Shown here: piece by piece, positions 52,826 through 63,219 of the stretch | Layout of the letters: each line of letters starts with the position of its first letter | Numbering within the stretch: position 1 is the first letter of the stretch | Origin: Hydrogenophaga sp. A37 | GTDB taxonomy: Bacteria; Pseudomonadota; Gammaproteobacteria; Burkholderiales; Burkholderiaceae_C | Length of the DNA: 64,000 nucleotides | Assembly: GCF_002001205.1 (NCBI RefSeq) | Contig: NZ_MUNZ01000128.1 | Span: 18,158 to 82,157 of the forward strand | Reading direction: 5' to 3' | The notes under the pieces: model-generated | Told to the model about the DNA's origin: nothing | Database searches by the model: none | Seen by the model: only the letters and a program-made list of their open reading frames with translations | Program-made: the position numbers and the translations under genes

Positions 52826-54337
52826 TCACTCCAGCCTCCAGCGGCCGTGGGCACGGGTCATGGCGGCCAGGCGCTCGGCCGGCAGGTGGTCCACCTGGCT
52901 CCAGTCGAAGCGCCATTCCCAGCAACCGGTGGCCAGGCCGGGGGTGTTCATGCGGTGTTTGGTGTCCAGGCCCAGCACGTCCTGGAACGGCAGCACCAGG
53001 GTGTTGGCGACCGACATCGACAGCGCGTTGATCAGGGTCCAGTGCGGCTCGGTGTCCACGCCGAGACCGAGGTAGGCGCGCGCCGAGGTCTTCTCGCCAG
53101 CCGGCGCGCTGTTCCACCAGCCCACGGTGGTCTCGTTGTCGTGCGTGCCGGTGTAGGCCACGCTGCCGCGCTCCAGGTTGTGCGGCAGATAGGGGTTGGC
53201 CGGGCCGCTGCCGAAGGCGAACTGCAGGATGCGCATGCCAGGGAACCCGCAGGCCTGTCGCAGTACCGTGACCTCGGGCGTGATCAGGCCCAGGTCTTCG
53301 GCAATGATGGGCAACTGGCCCAGCTCTTCCTGGATGGCGTCGAAAAAAGGCCGGCCGGGGCCGGGCTGCCACTGCCCGGCCACGGCGGTGGGCTCGCTGG
53401 CGGGGATTTCCCAGTGCGCCTCGAAGCCGCGGAAGTGGTCGAGCCGCACCACGTCCACCTGCTTGAACAGGTGCGCCAGCCGGTCTTTCCACCAGCGGTA
53501 GCCGTCGTGGGCCATGGCTTCCCAGTTGTAGAGCGGATTGCCCCAGCGCTGGCCGGTGGGGCTGAAGTAGTCGGGCGGCACGCCGGCCACCACGTGGGGT
53601 TCCATCTGTTCGTCGAGCAGGAACTGGTCGGCGTGGGCCCACACATCGGCGCTGTGGTGCGCCACGAAGATCGGCGCGTCGCCCACCATCTGCACGCCGC
53701 GCTCGCGCGCGTAGCCGCGCAGCGCCTGCCACTGCACCCAGAAGCGCCACTGCACGAAGCGCCAGAAACCCAGCGCGTGGGCCGACTGTTCGCGCACCGC
53801 TTCCAGCGCGGCGGGGTCGCGCCGGGCCAGCGGCTCGGGCCAGAGCGACCAGGGGCCGCCATGGCGCTCGTCGAGCACCATGAAGAGGGCGTAGTGATCG
53901 AGCCAGTGCGCGTGTTCTTCGCAAAAGGTGGCGAGTGCTTCGCGGCAGACCTCGGTCGCGCGCTGGCTGAAACCGTCCCAGGCCTTGCGCAGGCTGGCCA
54001 TGCGGTACGGGGCCGCGCGCTCGAAGTCGCAGCGGTGGTGGTCGAAGCCCTTGCGCGCCATCCAGGGCAGCCAGCCCTGCTGCACCAGGTCGTCCAGGTC
54101 CACCAGGAGCGGGCTGCCGGCGAAGGCCGACACGCTCTGGTAGGGCGAGTTGCCCGGGCCGGCGGGCGAGAGCGGCAGGATCTGCCAGAGCGACTGGCCG
54201 GCCGAAGTCAGCCAGTCCACGAAGTGGCGCGCGGCGGGGCCCAGGTCGCCCGAGCCATGGGGGCCGGGCAGGCTGGTGACGTGCAGCAGCACACCGCTGG
54301 TGCGGCGCGAGAGGATGTCGTGGTGGTGCGGGTTCAT
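52826..54337 (-). CDS. malQ: 4-alpha-glucanotransferase (amylomaltase)
   Basis: 503 residues, GH77 family. Disproportionates malto-oligosaccharides. Key stretches: [55 protein letters not shown] with the nucleophile Asp, [13 protein letters not shown] with the catalytic Glu, and [13 protein letters not shown]. Short form typical of beta-proteobacteria. Within the glycogen cluster it would recycle the short chains left by GlgX and GlgP. Confidence 0.97.
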   Translation of the reverse strand: MNPHHHDILSRRTSGVLLHVTSLPGPHGSGDLGPAARHFVDWLTSAGQSLWQILPLSPAGPGNSPYQSVSAFAGSPLLVDLDDLVQQGWLPWMARKGFDHHRCDFERAAPYRMASLRKAWDGFSQRATEVCREALATFCEEHAHWLDHYALFMVLDERHGGPWSLWPEPLARRDPAALEAVREQSAHALGFWRFVQWRFWVQWQALRGYARERGVQMVGDAPIFVAHHSADVWAHADQFLLDEQMEPHVVAGVPPDYFSPTGQRWGNPLYNWEAMAHDGYRWWKDRLAHLFKQVDVVRLDHFRGFEAHWEIPASEPTAVAGQWQPGPGRPFFDAIQEELGQLPIIAEDLGLITPEVTVLRQACGFPGMRILQFAFGSGPANPYLPHNLERGSVAYTGTHDNETTVGWWNSAPAGEKTSARAYLGLGVDTEPHWTLINALSMSVANTLVLPFQDVLGLDTKHRMNTPGLATGCWEWRFDWSQVDHLPAERLAAMTRAHGRWRLE

Positions 54338-54359
54338 GGCGTGGTGCGTGGGGATGGCA

Positions 54360-56519
54360 TCAGCCTTGCAAACTCTGGACCAGCAGGTGCACGCCCGGTT
54401 CGTCCAGCAGCAGCTCCCCGGTGTGGGTCACGCCGCTGGCGGTGTCGGTGCAGGTCAGCGCGCGCGTGCTGTCCAGCCGCAGCGACCAACCGCCCGGTGG
54501 CAGCGCCATCGTGGTGGGGCCGTGGCCGGCGTGCCAGACCAGCAGCAGGCGCTCGGTGGGCGCCTGGCCGGGTTCGGCCGCCGAGATGAGTGCGCCCAGT
54601 GTGCGGTGGTCCGGGCTTTGCCAGGCTTGGAACGACGGCGCCAGGCCGTTCACGTCCAGCCAGGCGATGTCGGCCGGCCCCCCTTGGGCGGGTGGCTGGC
54701 CGCTGAACCAGCGGGCCTGGCGCAGGCCGGGGTGCAGGCGGCGCAGCGCAGCCAGGCCGCCCACGAAATCGGCGAGGGCGGTGTCGGCCTGCGCCCAGTC
54801 GAGCCAGGTGATGGCGTTGTCCTGGCAGTAGCTGTTGTTGTTGCCCTGCTGGCTGTGGCCGATCTCGTCGCCGGCCAGCAGCTGCGGCGTGCCCTGGGCG
54901 CAGAACAGCGTGGCCAGCAGGGCACGCCGCCACAGGCCGCGCCGGTGTTGCACTCGCGGATCGTCGCTGGGGCCTTCCACGCCACCGTTGGCGCTCAGGT
55001 TGTGGCCGTGGCCGTCTCGGTTGTCTTCGCCGTTGGCGCGGTTGTGTTTGCGGGCAAAGGCGGTGAGGTCGGCGAGGTTGAAACCGTCGTGCGCGGTGAG
55101 CAGGTTGACGCTGGCGGTGGGCTGGCGGCCTTGGCGGCGGAAGCGGTCGCTGCTGGCGCAGACGCGGTTGGCGAGCTCGCCGCGCGTGGCCGGGTGGCCG
55201 AGCCAGAAAGCGCGCACGCCGTCGCGAAACGTGTCGTTCCACTCCAGCCAGCCGGGCGCGAAGCCGCCCACGTGGTAGCCGTTGGGGCCGATGTCCCAGG
55301 GCTCGGCGATCAGCCGCGCGCCTCGCAGCACCGGGTCTTGCTGCATGGCACTGAGCAGGGCGGCATGGGGGTGGAAGGCGTGGCCGAGCGCGGCGACGCG
55401 GCCCAGCGACACGGCGAGGTCGAAGCGGAAACCGTCCACGCCGTAGGCCTGCACCCACCAGCGCAGGCTGTCCATCACCCACTGCAGCACGCGCGGCTCG
55501 CTCACGTTGAGGCTGTTGCCGCAACCGCTGAAGTTGTGCGGCACGCCGTGTTCGCCCATGGCGTACCAGGCGTTCTGGCCGAGGCCGCGCCAGCTGAGCG
55601 TGGGGCCGTCGAGGTCGCTCTCGGCCGTGTGGTTGAACACCACGTCGAGCACCACCTCGATGCCCGCACGGTGCAGCGCATCCACCATCTGGCGGAACTC
55701 GGCGCGCACGGCGGCGGCCTGATCTGCCGTGGCCGGATCGGTGCCGCCGGTGGCGGCCGCGTAGGCGGGCTCGGGGGCGAAGGCGTTGAGGGTGTTGTAG
55801 CCCCAGTGGTTGACCTGGCCGCGCGCCAGCAGGTGGCGCTCGCTGATGTGCTGGTGCACGGGCAGCAGGCAGACGGTGGTGACGCCCAGGCGCTGCAGGT
55901 GGTCGATGACGGCCGGGTGGGCCAGGGCGGCGTAGCTGCCGCGTTGCGCCTCGGGCACTTCGGGGTGCAGCCGGGTCAGCGCCTTCACGTGGGCTTCGTA
56001 GAGGAACACACGCTCACCGGCGATCACCGGGCGCGGCGCGATGGTGTGGCCGGCGTTCAGTTCGGCCTGGGCATCCAGCACCACACATTTCGGCATGGCC
56101 GCCGCGTTGTCTTGCGGATCGGGCTGGTGCTCTGCCCAGGGCTGGCTGGGTTTCAGCGGGTCGACCGCCGTGTGGCCGGTCTGCAGCGCCAGCCGCTCGG
56201 TGCCGCTCACCAGGGCCAGTGCCCAAGGATCGAGCAGCAGGCGGGCTGCGTTGAAGCGTTGCCCGGCGTCGGGGTTCCAGGGGCCATGGGCGCGCAGACC
56301 GTAGAGCTGGCCCGCGGCCAGACCGGGCACGAAGCGCGACCAGAGGCCGTTCCCCGCGGCCTCCAATGCCAAGCGCCCGGTGGACCGTTGCGCCGCATCA
56401 AACAGCTCCACCTCGATGACATGGGCCTCGGGCGCCCAGACGACAAAACGCACGCCGCGCTGCCCGTGCTGCTCCAGAACATGGGCTCCAAAATCAGCGT
56501 CGAGTGGCGCCATGCTCAT
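54360..56519 (-). CDS. glgX: glycogen debranching enzyme (isoamylase type)
   Basis: 719 residues from the ATG at 56519, overlapping the glgB stop. CBM48 N-terminal domain (residues 10-130, [19 protein letters not shown]) then a GH13 barrel: [14 protein letters not shown], nucleophile Asp in [14 protein letters not shown], acid/base Glu in [14 protein letters not shown], and [14 protein letters not shown] with the third acid residue. Removes alpha-1,6 branches of phosphorylase-trimmed glycogen. Confidence 0.97.
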   Translation of the reverse strand: MSMAPLDADFGAHVLEQHGQRGVRFVVWAPEAHVIEVELFDAAQRSTGRLALEAAGNGLWSRFVPGLAAGQLYGLRAHGPWNPDAGQRFNAARLLLDPWALALVSGTERLALQTGHTAVDPLKPSQPWAEHQPDPQDNAAAMPKCVVLDAQAELNAGHTIAPRPVIAGERVFLYEAHVKALTRLHPEVPEAQRGSYAALAHPAVIDHLQRLGVTTVCLLPVHQHISERHLLARGQVNHWGYNTLNAFAPEPAYAAATGGTDPATADQAAAVRAEFRQMVDALHRAGIEVVLDVVFNHTAESDLDGPTLSWRGLGQNAWYAMGEHGVPHNFSGCGNSLNVSEPRVLQWVMDSLRWWVQAYGVDGFRFDLAVSLGRVAALGHAFHPHAALLSAMQQDPVLRGARLIAEPWDIGPNGYHVGGFAPGWLEWNDTFRDGVRAFWLGHPATRGELANRVCASSDRFRRQGRQPTASVNLLTAHDGFNLADLTAFARKHNRANGEDNRDGHGHNLSANGGVEGPSDDPRVQHRRGLWRRALLATLFCAQGTPQLLAGDEIGHSQQGNNNSYCQDNAITWLDWAQADTALADFVGGLAALRRLHPGLRQARWFSGQPPAQGGPADIAWLDVNGLAPSFQAWQSPDHRTLGALISAAEPGQAPTERLLLVWHAGHGPTTMALPPGGWSLRLDSTRALTCTDTASGVTHTGELLLDEPGVHLLVQSLQG

Positions 56520-58426
56520 GCCCTCGCGGGCGCTGGCTGTAACCACATGACCGCCAGCGGTGGCAGGGTCAGGCCGACGGACCAGCCTTGGCCGTGCAAG
56601 GGTTGTGCCTCGGCATCCACCAGCCCGTGATTGCCCAGGTTGCTGCCACCGTAGTGGGCCGAGTCGGTGTTGAGGCACTCGCGCCAGGCGCCATCGTGTG
56701 GCAGACCGACGCGGTAACCGTGGCGCACCACGGGCGTGAAGTTGGCGACCACGACCACGGTGTCTTCCAGCCGCTGTCCGTAGCGCACGAAGGCCAGCAC
56801 CGACTGGTCGGCGTCGTCCACCACCAGCCACTGGAAGGCGTTCGGGTCGGTGTCGCGCGCGTGCAGCGCGGGCTCGCGGCGGTAGGTGTGGTTGAGGTCG
56901 CGCACCAGTTGCTGCACACCGGCGTGCGCCGGGTCGCCGAGCAGGTGCCAGGGTAGCTCGCTGTCGTGGTTCCACTCGGTGGGCTGAGCCAGCTCGGCGC
57001 CCATGAAGAGCAGCTTCTTGCCCGGGTGCGCGTACATCCAGGCGTAGAGCGCGCGCAGGTTGGCGAGCTGCTGCCAGCGGTCGCCGGCCATCTTGCCCAG
57101 CAGCGAGCCCTTGCCGTGCACCACCTCGTCGTGCGAGAGCGGCAGCACATAGTCTTCGCTGTAGGCGTAGGCCATGGCGAAGGTCATCTTGTTGTGGTGC
57201 CAGCGCCGGTTGACCGGGTCTTCCGACAGGTAGGACAGGGTGTCATGCATCCAGCCCATGTTCCATTTGTGGTCGAAGCCCAGGCCGCCTTCATTCACCG
57301 GGCCGGTCACGCGCGGGAAGGCGGTGGACTCTTCGGCAAGGGTGGTGGCCTGCGGCGCCTCGCGCTGCAACACCTCGTGCACCTCGCGCACGAAGGCGAT
57401 GGCCTCGTAGTTCTCGCGCCCGCCGTCGCGGTTGGGCACCCACTCGCCTTCGGGGCGGCTGTAGTCGCGGTAAAGCATGGAGGCAACGGCGTCCACGCGC
57501 AGGCCGTCGATGCCGTACTGCTCGATCCAGAACAGTGCGTTGCCGACCAGGAAGTTGCGCACCTCCAGGCGGCCGAAGTTGTAGATCAGCGTGTTCCAGT
57601 CGCGGTGGAAGCCTTCGCGCGGGTCGGCGTGTTCGTAGAGCGCGGTGCCGTCGAAGCGCGCGAGCGCATGCTCGTCGGTCGGGAAGTGGGCCGGCACCCA
57701 GTCCAGGATGATCTTCAAGCCGGCGGCGTGCGCCGCATTCACGAAGCGGCGGAAGCCCTCGGGCGTGCCGTAACGCGCGGTCGGTGAATACAGGCCTGTG
57801 GGCTGGTAACCCCAGGAGGCGTAGAACGGGTGCTCGCTGACCGGCAGCAGCTCCAGGTGGGTGAAGCCCATGCCGGTGGCGTAGGGCACGAGGTGCTCGG
57901 TCAGGTCGTCCCAGGTGGGCAGGGTGTGCCCGCCGCCGGGTCGTTTCCACGAGCCCACGTGCACCTCGTAGACCGCCATGGGCGCGGCCGGTCGCGTGTG
58001 CGCCGCTGTGGCCACGGGCGCCGTGCGCAAGGGTTCGCAGACGCGCGATGCGTTGCCCGGGGGCAGCTCGGTTTCGCGCGCGTAGGGGTCGGTCTTCATC
58101 ACGGTGCTGCCGTCGGCGCCGTGCACCTCGAACTTGTACCAGGCGCCCACGCCGGCCCCGGGCACGAACAGCTCCCAGACCCCGCATTCGGGGCGCAGCC
58201 GCATCGACTGCACCTGCCAGCCGTTGAAGTCGCCCGTCAGCCCGACGTGGCGCGCCGCTGGCGCCCACACGGCAAACGCGGTGCCCGCAACGCCACCCAT
58301 CACCGTGGTGTGGGCACCGAGCTTTTGCCAGGGCCGCAGGTGCTTGCCCTCGGCGAGCAACCAGGCATCGGTCTCGCCGATCCAGAAACCAGGAGAAGAG
58401 GGGGCGTCGGGTGGGGTGGGGATCAT
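56516..58426 (-). CDS. glgB: 1,4-alpha-glucan branching enzyme
   Basis: 636 residues from the ATG at 58426 (ATG at 58447 also possible). CBM48 domain ([20 protein letters not shown]) then GH13 subfamily 9: VIDWVP-type [20 protein letters not shown], nucleophile Asp in [19 protein letters not shown], Glu in [14 protein letters not shown], and [19 protein letters not shown]. It is about 90 residues shorter than E. coli GlgB because the first N-terminal domain is missing, which is known in other bacteria. First gene of the cluster; divergent from the CDF gene. Confidence 0.97.
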   Translation of the reverse strand: MIPTPPDAPSSPGFWIGETDAWLLAEGKHLRPWQKLGAHTTVMGGVAGTAFAVWAPAARHVGLTGDFNGWQVQSMRLRPECGVWELFVPGAGVGAWYKFEVHGADGSTVMKTDPYARETELPPGNASRVCEPLRTAPVATAAHTRPAAPMAVYEVHVGSWKRPGGGHTLPTWDDLTEHLVPYATGMGFTHLELLPVSEHPFYASWGYQPTGLYSPTARYGTPEGFRRFVNAAHAAGLKIILDWVPAHFPTDEHALARFDGTALYEHADPREGFHRDWNTLIYNFGRLEVRNFLVGNALFWIEQYGIDGLRVDAVASMLYRDYSRPEGEWVPNRDGGRENYEAIAFVREVHEVLQREAPQATTLAEESTAFPRVTGPVNEGGLGFDHKWNMGWMHDTLSYLSEDPVNRRWHHNKMTFAMAYAYSEDYVLPLSHDEVVHGKGSLLGKMAGDRWQQLANLRALYAWMYAHPGKKLLFMGAELAQPTEWNHDSELPWHLLGDPAHAGVQQLVRDLNHTYRREPALHARDTDPNAFQWLVVDDADQSVLAFVRYGQRLEDTVVVVANFTPVVRHGYRVGLPHDGAWRECLNTDSAHYGGSNLGNHGLVDAEAQPLHGQGWSVGLTLPPLAVMWLQPAPARA

Positions 58427-58523
58427 GGTGTGTGGTCTCTGGGACATTCTGTCACCGAACGGGAACCAGGCGGTTACAGATGGGGGTGACCAAGGGGTGA
58501 TGGCGCTGGGTGACAATCGCTCC

Positions 58524-59453
58524 ATGCCCACGTCCGCCACCCGTTTTCTCACCCCGCAGCGCCTGCTCATGGCCTCGGTGGTGGTGGCCCTGATCACCAT
58601 CACGCTCAAGACCCTGGCCTGGTACGTCACCGACTCGGTCGGCCTGCTGTCCGACGCAATGGAGTCGCTCGTCAACCTGGCCAGCGCCGTCTTCGGTCTG
58701 GTGATGGTCACCATCGCGGCCCGCCCTGCCGACGACGACCACCCCTATGGTCACCACAAGGCCGAGTACTTCTCGTCGGGGTTCGAAGGCATCCTCATCA
58801 TCGTCGCGGCACTGGGCATTGTCTGGACGGCGGTCAACCGCTTGCTCGACCCCCAGCCCATCGAGCAGGTGGGCTGGGGCCTGGCACTGTCGGTGGCGAG
58901 CTCGGCGCTCAACGGCCTGCTGGCCTGGGTGATGTTTCGTGCGGCGAAGGAACACCGGTCCATCGCGCTGGAGGCCGACGCGAAACACCTGACCACCGAC
59001 GTGTGGACCTCGGCCGGCGTGGTGCTCGGCATTGCCCTGGTGCACTACACGGGCTGGCTCTGGCTGGACCCGGTGGTCGCCATCGGCGTGGCGCTCAACA
59101 TTTTGAAAGAAGGGTTCCACCTCATCTGGCGCTCGTCGCAGGGGCTGATGGACGAGGCCGTGGAGCCCGAGATCATGGAGGCGATCCAGCAGACGCTGGA
59201 CGGCTTTGCGAGCCAGCGTGGCGAGACCGCGATCATCCGCTTTGACCACGTGAGCACCCGCAAGGCCGGCCAAAGGCGCTTCGTCGATCTGCACATGCAC
59301 ATGCCGGCGAGCTGGACGCTCGGGCGCGCTGCCGCCGTGAGGGCCAGCGTCGAGCAGGCCTTGATGAGCGCTGTGCCGGGGCTGCGCGCCTCGATCCAGC
59401 TGCTGCCGAGCGACGTGGAAGCGCATTTCTTTGACGAGGTCGACCTCAAGTGA
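58524..59453 (+). CDS. cation diffusion facilitator (CDF) metal exporter
   Basis: 309 residues from the ATG at 58524. About six membrane segments with the metal site in [20 protein letters not shown] (helix 2) and [19 protein letters not shown] (helix 5, HxxxD), and a cytosolic C-terminal ferredoxin-like domain ([20 protein letters not shown]) with His-rich MHM. Fits the Zn/Fe/Mn-exporting FieF-like group; the metal cannot be fixed from sequence. The dtd start overlaps the stop (GTGA). Confidence 0.92.
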   Translation: MPTSATRFLTPQRLLMASVVVALITITLKTLAWYVTDSVGLLSDAMESLVNLASAVFGLVMVTIAARPADDDHPYGHHKAEYFSSGFEGILIIVAALGIVWTAVNRLLDPQPIEQVGWGLALSVASSALNGLLAWVMFRAAKEHRSIALEADAKHLTTDVWTSAGVVLGIALVHYTGWLWLDPVVAIGVALNILKEGFHLIWRSSQGLMDEAVEPEIMEAIQQTLDGFASQRGETAIIRFDHVSTRKAGQRRFVDLHMHMPASWTLGRAAAVRASVEQALMSAVPGLRASIQLLPSDVEAHFFDEVDLK

Positions 59454-59890
59454 TCTCCCTTCTTCAGCGCGTGAGCGAAGCCCGTGTCGTGATCGCGGGC
59501 GAAACGGTGGGCCAGATCGGCGTCGGCCTGCTGGTGCTGGTCTGCGCCGAACCCGACGACACCGAGGCCATTGGCGAGAAGCTGCTCGCCAAGCTATTGA
59601 AGCTGCGCATCTTCTCTGACGACCAGGGCAAGATGAACCGCAGCGTGCAGGACGTGGCCGGCGGCCTGCTCATCGTCAGCCAGTTCACCCTCGCCGCCGA
59701 CACCCAGAGCGGCAACCGCCCCGGCTTCAGCAAGGCCGCGCCACCCGCGCTGGGCGAGGCGCTCTACGACCGCTTCGTTGAGGCCGCGCGGCGGCAGCAC
59801 CCCGTGGTACAGACCGGCTGCTTCGGCGCCGACATGCAGGTCCACCTGATCAACGACGGGCCGGTGACGATTCCCCTTCGCATGGGCTGA
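59450..59890 (+). CDS. dtd: D-aminoacyl-tRNA deacylase
   Basis: 146 residues from the GTG that overlaps the CDF stop. Hallmarks: [38 protein letters not shown] (SQxT-type motif near residue 77 in [10 protein letters not shown]) and the NxPGF. The C-terminal [20 protein letters not shown] contains the Gly-Pro cis motif region of the family. Removes D-amino acids and glycine wrongly loaded on tRNAs. Confidence 0.96.
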   Translation: MISLLQRVSEARVVIAGETVGQIGVGLLVLVCAEPDDTEAIGEKLLAKLLKLRIFSDDQGKMNRSVQDVAGGLLIVSQFTLAADTQSGNRPGFSKAAPPALGEALYDRFVEAARRQHPVVQTGCFGADMQVHLINDGPVTIPLRMG

Positions 59891-59918
59891 GCGTCCCGCT
59901 CCTGTTTTCTTCGATGAC

Positions 59919-60917
59919 ATGACCCTTCAACTGTTCGATTCCTTCTCCGCCGCTCCACGCCCCGACGCCAACCGCATCCTGGGTGGCTTCCTGCTGGGCG
60001 ATGCGCCCGCCGACGCCGCGCCAGCCTGGCCGATGCAGCGCCTCGTCACCCCATTGCTCGGCGTCGACCGACGCGGGTTTGAAGAGGCCTGGGTGGTGCC
60101 CGGCGACGTGCCGATGCTCGCCGGCCACGCCGAAGGCATCGCCTGGCGCCGCTGCGGCGACCTGCTGTTCGGCGTGATCGATCTGGACGAAGTGCAAGTG
60201 GCCGCCAAGCCGCCGCGCTCGGCGCTGCACATCGCGAGCGAGATGGCCTACGCGCGCATCTTCCGACTGCTCGACGCGCAGGGCCTGCCCCACCTGTGGC
60301 GGCTGTGGAACTACATGGCCGACATCAACGGCGAGTCCGACGGGCTGGAGCGCTACCGCCAGTTCAACATGGGGCGCGCCGAGGCCTTCGAGCACGCGGC
60401 GCGCAGCGTGGTGGGCCGTGTGCCGGCGGCGTGTGCGCTTGGGCTCGCGGGCGGGCCGCTGAGCATCGCCTTCCTGGCCAGCGCCACACCGGTGATCCCG
60501 ATCGAAAACCCGCGCCAGGTCAGCGCCTTCCTGTACCCGAGTGATTACGGCCCGCGCCCCCCGACCTTTTCGCGCGCGGCGCTGGCGCAGACGGCTGATC
60601 AGGAATTGGTGTTCGTCTCGGGCACCGCCAGCATCGTCGGCCACCAGACCGTGCATCTGGGGGATGTTCGGGCGCAGACCGCTGAAAGCCTGGACAACAT
60701 CGCGGCGGTGCTGGAGGCTGCGAAACCGCATTCACGCCGCGGTGGGTTCGCGCTGCCGGATCTCGCCTACCGTGTGTACGTGCGGGACGCCGCCGATCTG
60801 GCGGTGGTGCGCGAGGTCATCGCCGCGCGCGTGGGCGGTGCGCCCGCGGTATGTGTGCTGGCCGACGTGTGCCGGTCGGATTTGCTGGTGGAGATCGAAG
60901 CTCAAGGGGTTCGGTAG
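59919..60917 (+). CDS. chorismatase-like protein (XanB2/FkbO/Hyg5 family)
   Basis: 332 residues from the ATG at 59919 (another ATG 5 nt upstream is out of frame). Family-like segments in order: MADINGESDGLERYRQFNMG, PVIPIENPRQVSAFLYPSDY, YGPRPPTFSRAALA, and VFVSGTASIVGHQTVHLGDV, which resembles the VSGTASI-GHxxxH active-site region of chorismatases. Those enzymes turn chorismate into 3- or 4-hydroxybenzoate or a dihydroxy-diene acid. The C-terminal half has an RidA-like fold in the known structures. No pigment or polyketide genes lie nearby, so it is an orphan; a 4-hydroxybenzoate supply for ubiquinone is one possible job. Confidence 0.8.
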   Translation: MTLQLFDSFSAAPRPDANRILGGFLLGDAPADAAPAWPMQRLVTPLLGVDRRGFEEAWVVPGDVPMLAGHAEGIAWRRCGDLLFGVIDLDEVQVAAKPPRSALHIASEMAYARIFRLLDAQGLPHLWRLWNYMADINGESDGLERYRQFNMGRAEAFEHAARSVVGRVPAACALGLAGGPLSIAFLASATPVIPIENPRQVSAFLYPSDYGPRPPTFSRAALAQTADQELVFVSGTASIVGHQTVHLGDVRAQTAESLDNIAAVLEAAKPHSRRGGFALPDLAYRVYVRDAADLAVVREVIAARVGGAPAVCVLADVCRSDLLVEIEAQGVR

Positions 60918-60949
60918 CCCCCCTGCGCCGATGGGTCGATGAGGTCCTG

Positions 60950-61402
60950 TCAGTACGGGCTGGCGATGCCCAGCCCGGAAAGGATCTCAATCTCCCGCGC
61001 TTCCATTTCTTCGGCGTCGGCTTCGCTGGTCTCGTGGTCCCAGCCCTGGGCGTGCAGCGTGCCGTGCACCAGCAGGTGCGCGTAGTGCTCGGCCAGTGGC
61101 TTCTTCAGTTCCTTCGCCTCGCGCGCCACCACCGGTGCGCACAGCACCAGGTCGGCCATCACCAGGGGCTCGGTGGCGTAGTCGAAGGTCAGCACGTTGG
61201 TCGCGTAGTCCTTCTGGCGGTAGCTGCGGTTGAGCGCCTGGCCTTCTTCGGCGTCCACGATGCGAACGGTGATCTCTGCATCGGCCTCCAGCGCGTGGCG
61301 GATGCAGCGGATGACCCGGTGACGCGGCAGCGCGGCGCGGTGGGTGGCGGCGTCCGTCAGGTCGCCGAATTGCAGAGACAGGGAGAGCGAGGGCAGGGCC
61401 AT
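60950..61402 (-). CDS. ybeY: endoribonuclease YbeY
   Basis: 150 residues. UPF0054 metalloprotein with the conserved zinc motif [11 protein letters not shown] (HxxxHxxGxxH). Typical also: [25 protein letters not shown]. Acts in 16S rRNA 3' processing and ribosome quality control. Follows ybeZ with a 4-bp gap on the same strand, the usual arrangement. Confidence 0.97.
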   Translation of the reverse strand: MALPSLSLSLQFGDLTDAATHRAALPRHRVIRCIRHALEADAEITVRIVDAEEGQALNRSYRQKDYATNVLTFDYATEPLVMADLVLCAPVVAREAKELKKPLAEHYAHLLVHGTLHAQGWDHETSEADAEEMEAREIEILSGLGIASPY

Positions 61403-61406
61403 GGGG

Positions 61407-62387
61407 TCAGACCGTCTTGCGGCGGGCGCGTTTCACCGGCGGCGCGTCCGCAGCGCCAGGGCTGCGCGCGTCGTAGGCGTCCACGATGCGCGCCACCAGC
61501 GGGTGGCGCACCACGTCGGCGCTGGTCAGCCGGTTGAAGGCGATGCCGGTCACGCGCTTCAAGACGCGCTCGGCGTCGATCAGGCCAGAGAGCTGCGTCA
61601 CCGGCAGGTCGATCTGGCTCACGTCGCCGGTGATGACGGCCTTGCTGCCGAAACCGATGCGCGTGAGGAACATCTTCATCTGCTCGACCGTGGTGTTCTG
61701 CGCCTCGTCGAGGATGACGAAGGCGTGGTTCAGCGTGCGCCCGCGCATGAAGGCCAGGGGCGCGATCTCGATCTGCTGGCGCTCGAAGGCCTTCTGCACC
61801 TTGTCCGTGCCCATCAGCTCGTAGAGCGCGTCGTACAGCGGGCGCAGGTAGGGGTCCACCTTCTGGCCCAGGTCGCCGGGCAGGAAGCCGAGCTTCTCGC
61901 CGGCCTCGACCGCCGGGCGGGTGAGCACGATCTTCTGCACCGCGCTGCGCTCCAGGGCATCGACCGCGCAGGCCACGGCCAGGTAGGTCTTGCCGGTGCC
62001 GGCCGGGCCGATGCCGAAGGTGATGTCGTGCGTGGCCATGTTCTCCAGGTAACGCGCCTGGTTGGGCGTGCGCCCGCGCACCTCGCCGCGCCGCGTCTGC
62101 ATGGCCAGCGCACCGTCGCCCGGCTCGGCCAGCGCCGTGTCGCCGCTCAGCATCAGCTGCACCTGTTCGGCCGGGATCGGCTTTTTCGCCATCTGATACA
62201 GCGCCTGGATCACCTCCAGCGCCTGCTGCGCCTTGGCCTTGGGGCCTTCGATGCGGAACTGCTCGAACCGGTGCGCCACCTTGATCTGCAGCGCCGCCTC
62301 GATGCTGCGGATGTGGCTGTCCATCGGGCCGCAGAGGTGGGCCATGCGGGCGTTGTCGGGCGGGGAGAAGGTGTGGCGGAGGATCAA
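61407..62387 (-). CDS. ybeZ: PhoH-like ATPase (YbeZ)
   Basis: 326 residues from a TTG at 62387, which gives the family N-terminus ([20 protein letters not shown]) and leaves a proper gap to the divergent ruvA; the frame is open to 62447 but would overlap ruvA. PhoH domain: [20 protein letters not shown] (Walker A), [38 protein letters not shown] (Walker B), [11 protein letters not shown]. An N-terminal KH-like part precedes it. Partner of YbeY in rRNA processing. Confidence 0.96.
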   Translation of the reverse strand: MILRHTFSPPDNARMAHLCGPMDSHIRSIEAALQIKVAHRFEQFRIEGPKAKAQQALEVIQALYQMAKKPIPAEQVQLMLSGDTALAEPGDGALAMQTRRGEVRGRTPNQARYLENMATHDITFGIGPAGTGKTYLAVACAVDALERSAVQKIVLTRPAVEAGEKLGFLPGDLGQKVDPYLRPLYDALYELMGTDKVQKAFERQQIEIAPLAFMRGRTLNHAFVILDEAQNTTVEQMKMFLTRIGFGSKAVITGDVSQIDLPVTQLSGLIDAERVLKRVTGIAFNRLTSADVVRHPLVARIVDAYDARSPGAADAPPVKRARRKTV

Positions 62388-62424
62388 AACGGATAATCCA
62401 GGACAGTCCAATGAAAGGTCTTCA

Positions 62425-63003
62425 ATGATAGGCAAGTTGACCGGCACGCTGCTGGAGAAAAATCCGCCCCAGATCCTGATCGACTGCCATGGCGTGGGTT
62501 ACGAGGTGGACGTGCCCATGAGCACCTTCTACAACCTGCCCGCGCTGGGCGACAAAGTCTCGCTGCTCACGCACTTCGTGGTGCGCGAAGACGCGCAGCT
62601 GCTCTACGGTTTTGGCAGCGCGGCGGAACGCGAGGCCTTCCGCCAGCTCGTCAAGATCAGCGGCATCGGCCCCCGCACCGCGCTCTCGGTGCTCTCGGGC
62701 ATGAGCGTGGGTGATCTGGCGCAGGCGGTGAGCGCGCAGGAAGCCGGCCGCATCGTCAAGGTGCCGGGCATCGGCAAAAAAACCGCCGAGCGCCTGTTAC
62801 TCGAACTCAAGGGCAAGCTCGGCGCCGACCTGGCCCTGCCCGGCAGTGGCCCGGTGCAGAGCGACGTGCAGAGCGACATCCAGCAGGCGCTGATGGCGCT
62901 GGGCTATAACGAGAAAGACGCCGCCGCGGCGCTCAAGGCCTTGCCGCTGGAGGTGGGGGTGAGCGAGGGCATCAAGCTGGCGTTGAAGGCGTTGGCGAAA
63001 TAG
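62425..63003 (+). CDS. ruvA: Holliday junction branch migration protein RuvA
   Basis: 192 residues from the ATG at 62425. [20 protein letters not shown] and [14 protein letters not shown] form the OB-fold domain I; helix-hairpin-helix pair [18 protein letters not shown] and [20 protein letters not shown] form domain II; the C-terminal domain III ([21 protein letters not shown]) contacts RuvB. Binds four-way junctions. ruvB is not in the window, and a 216-bp repeat-rich gap follows. Confidence 0.98.
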   Translation: MIGKLTGTLLEKNPPQILIDCHGVGYEVDVPMSTFYNLPALGDKVSLLTHFVVREDAQLLYGFGSAAEREAFRQLVKISGIGPRTALSVLSGMSVGDLAQAVSAQEAGRIVKVPGIGKKTAERLLLELKGKLGADLALPGSGPVQSDVQSDIQQALMALGYNEKDAAAALKALPLEVGVSEGIKLALKALAK

Positions 63004-63047
63004 GGGAATGCCAACCCTCAGGCCAAAGAAAGGGAAGCCCGGCCGGG

Positions 63048-63131
63048 AACGCGGCGGAACCGGCTCCGCCGGGCCGTACCGCGTTGCCCCCTCCCTGGTG
63101 GGGTGACGCCGTAGGCGGCGCGGGGGCGACG
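63048..63131. repeat. dispersed repeat, family B, after ruvA
   Basis: GCGGCGGAACCGGCTCCGCC, GCCCCCTCCCTGGTGGGGTG, ACGCCGTAGGCGGCGCGGGG. Same block order as 51401-51485. Confidence 0.65.
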
Positions 63132-63163
63132 GAATTCAGCGCCGGGCCGCCCCAAGCTGAATT

Positions 63164-63213
63164 CGCTCCCCCTCGGGGGGCAGCGACCCGCGCAGCGGCG
63201 GAGCGTGGGGGTC
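63164..63213. repeat. dispersed repeat, family C
   Basis: GCTCCCCCTCGGGGGGCAGC, GACCCGCGCAGCGGCGGAGC, GTGGGGGTC. Same as 47250-47302, 3' of the carbonic anhydrase gene. Confidence 0.65.
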
Positions 63214-63219
63214 ACTCCC

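Noticed and set aside
62388..62447. Extension of ybeZ to a GTG at 62447
   Set aside because: It would overlap the divergent ruvA start; the recognisable PhoH N-terminus begins at the TTG at 62387.
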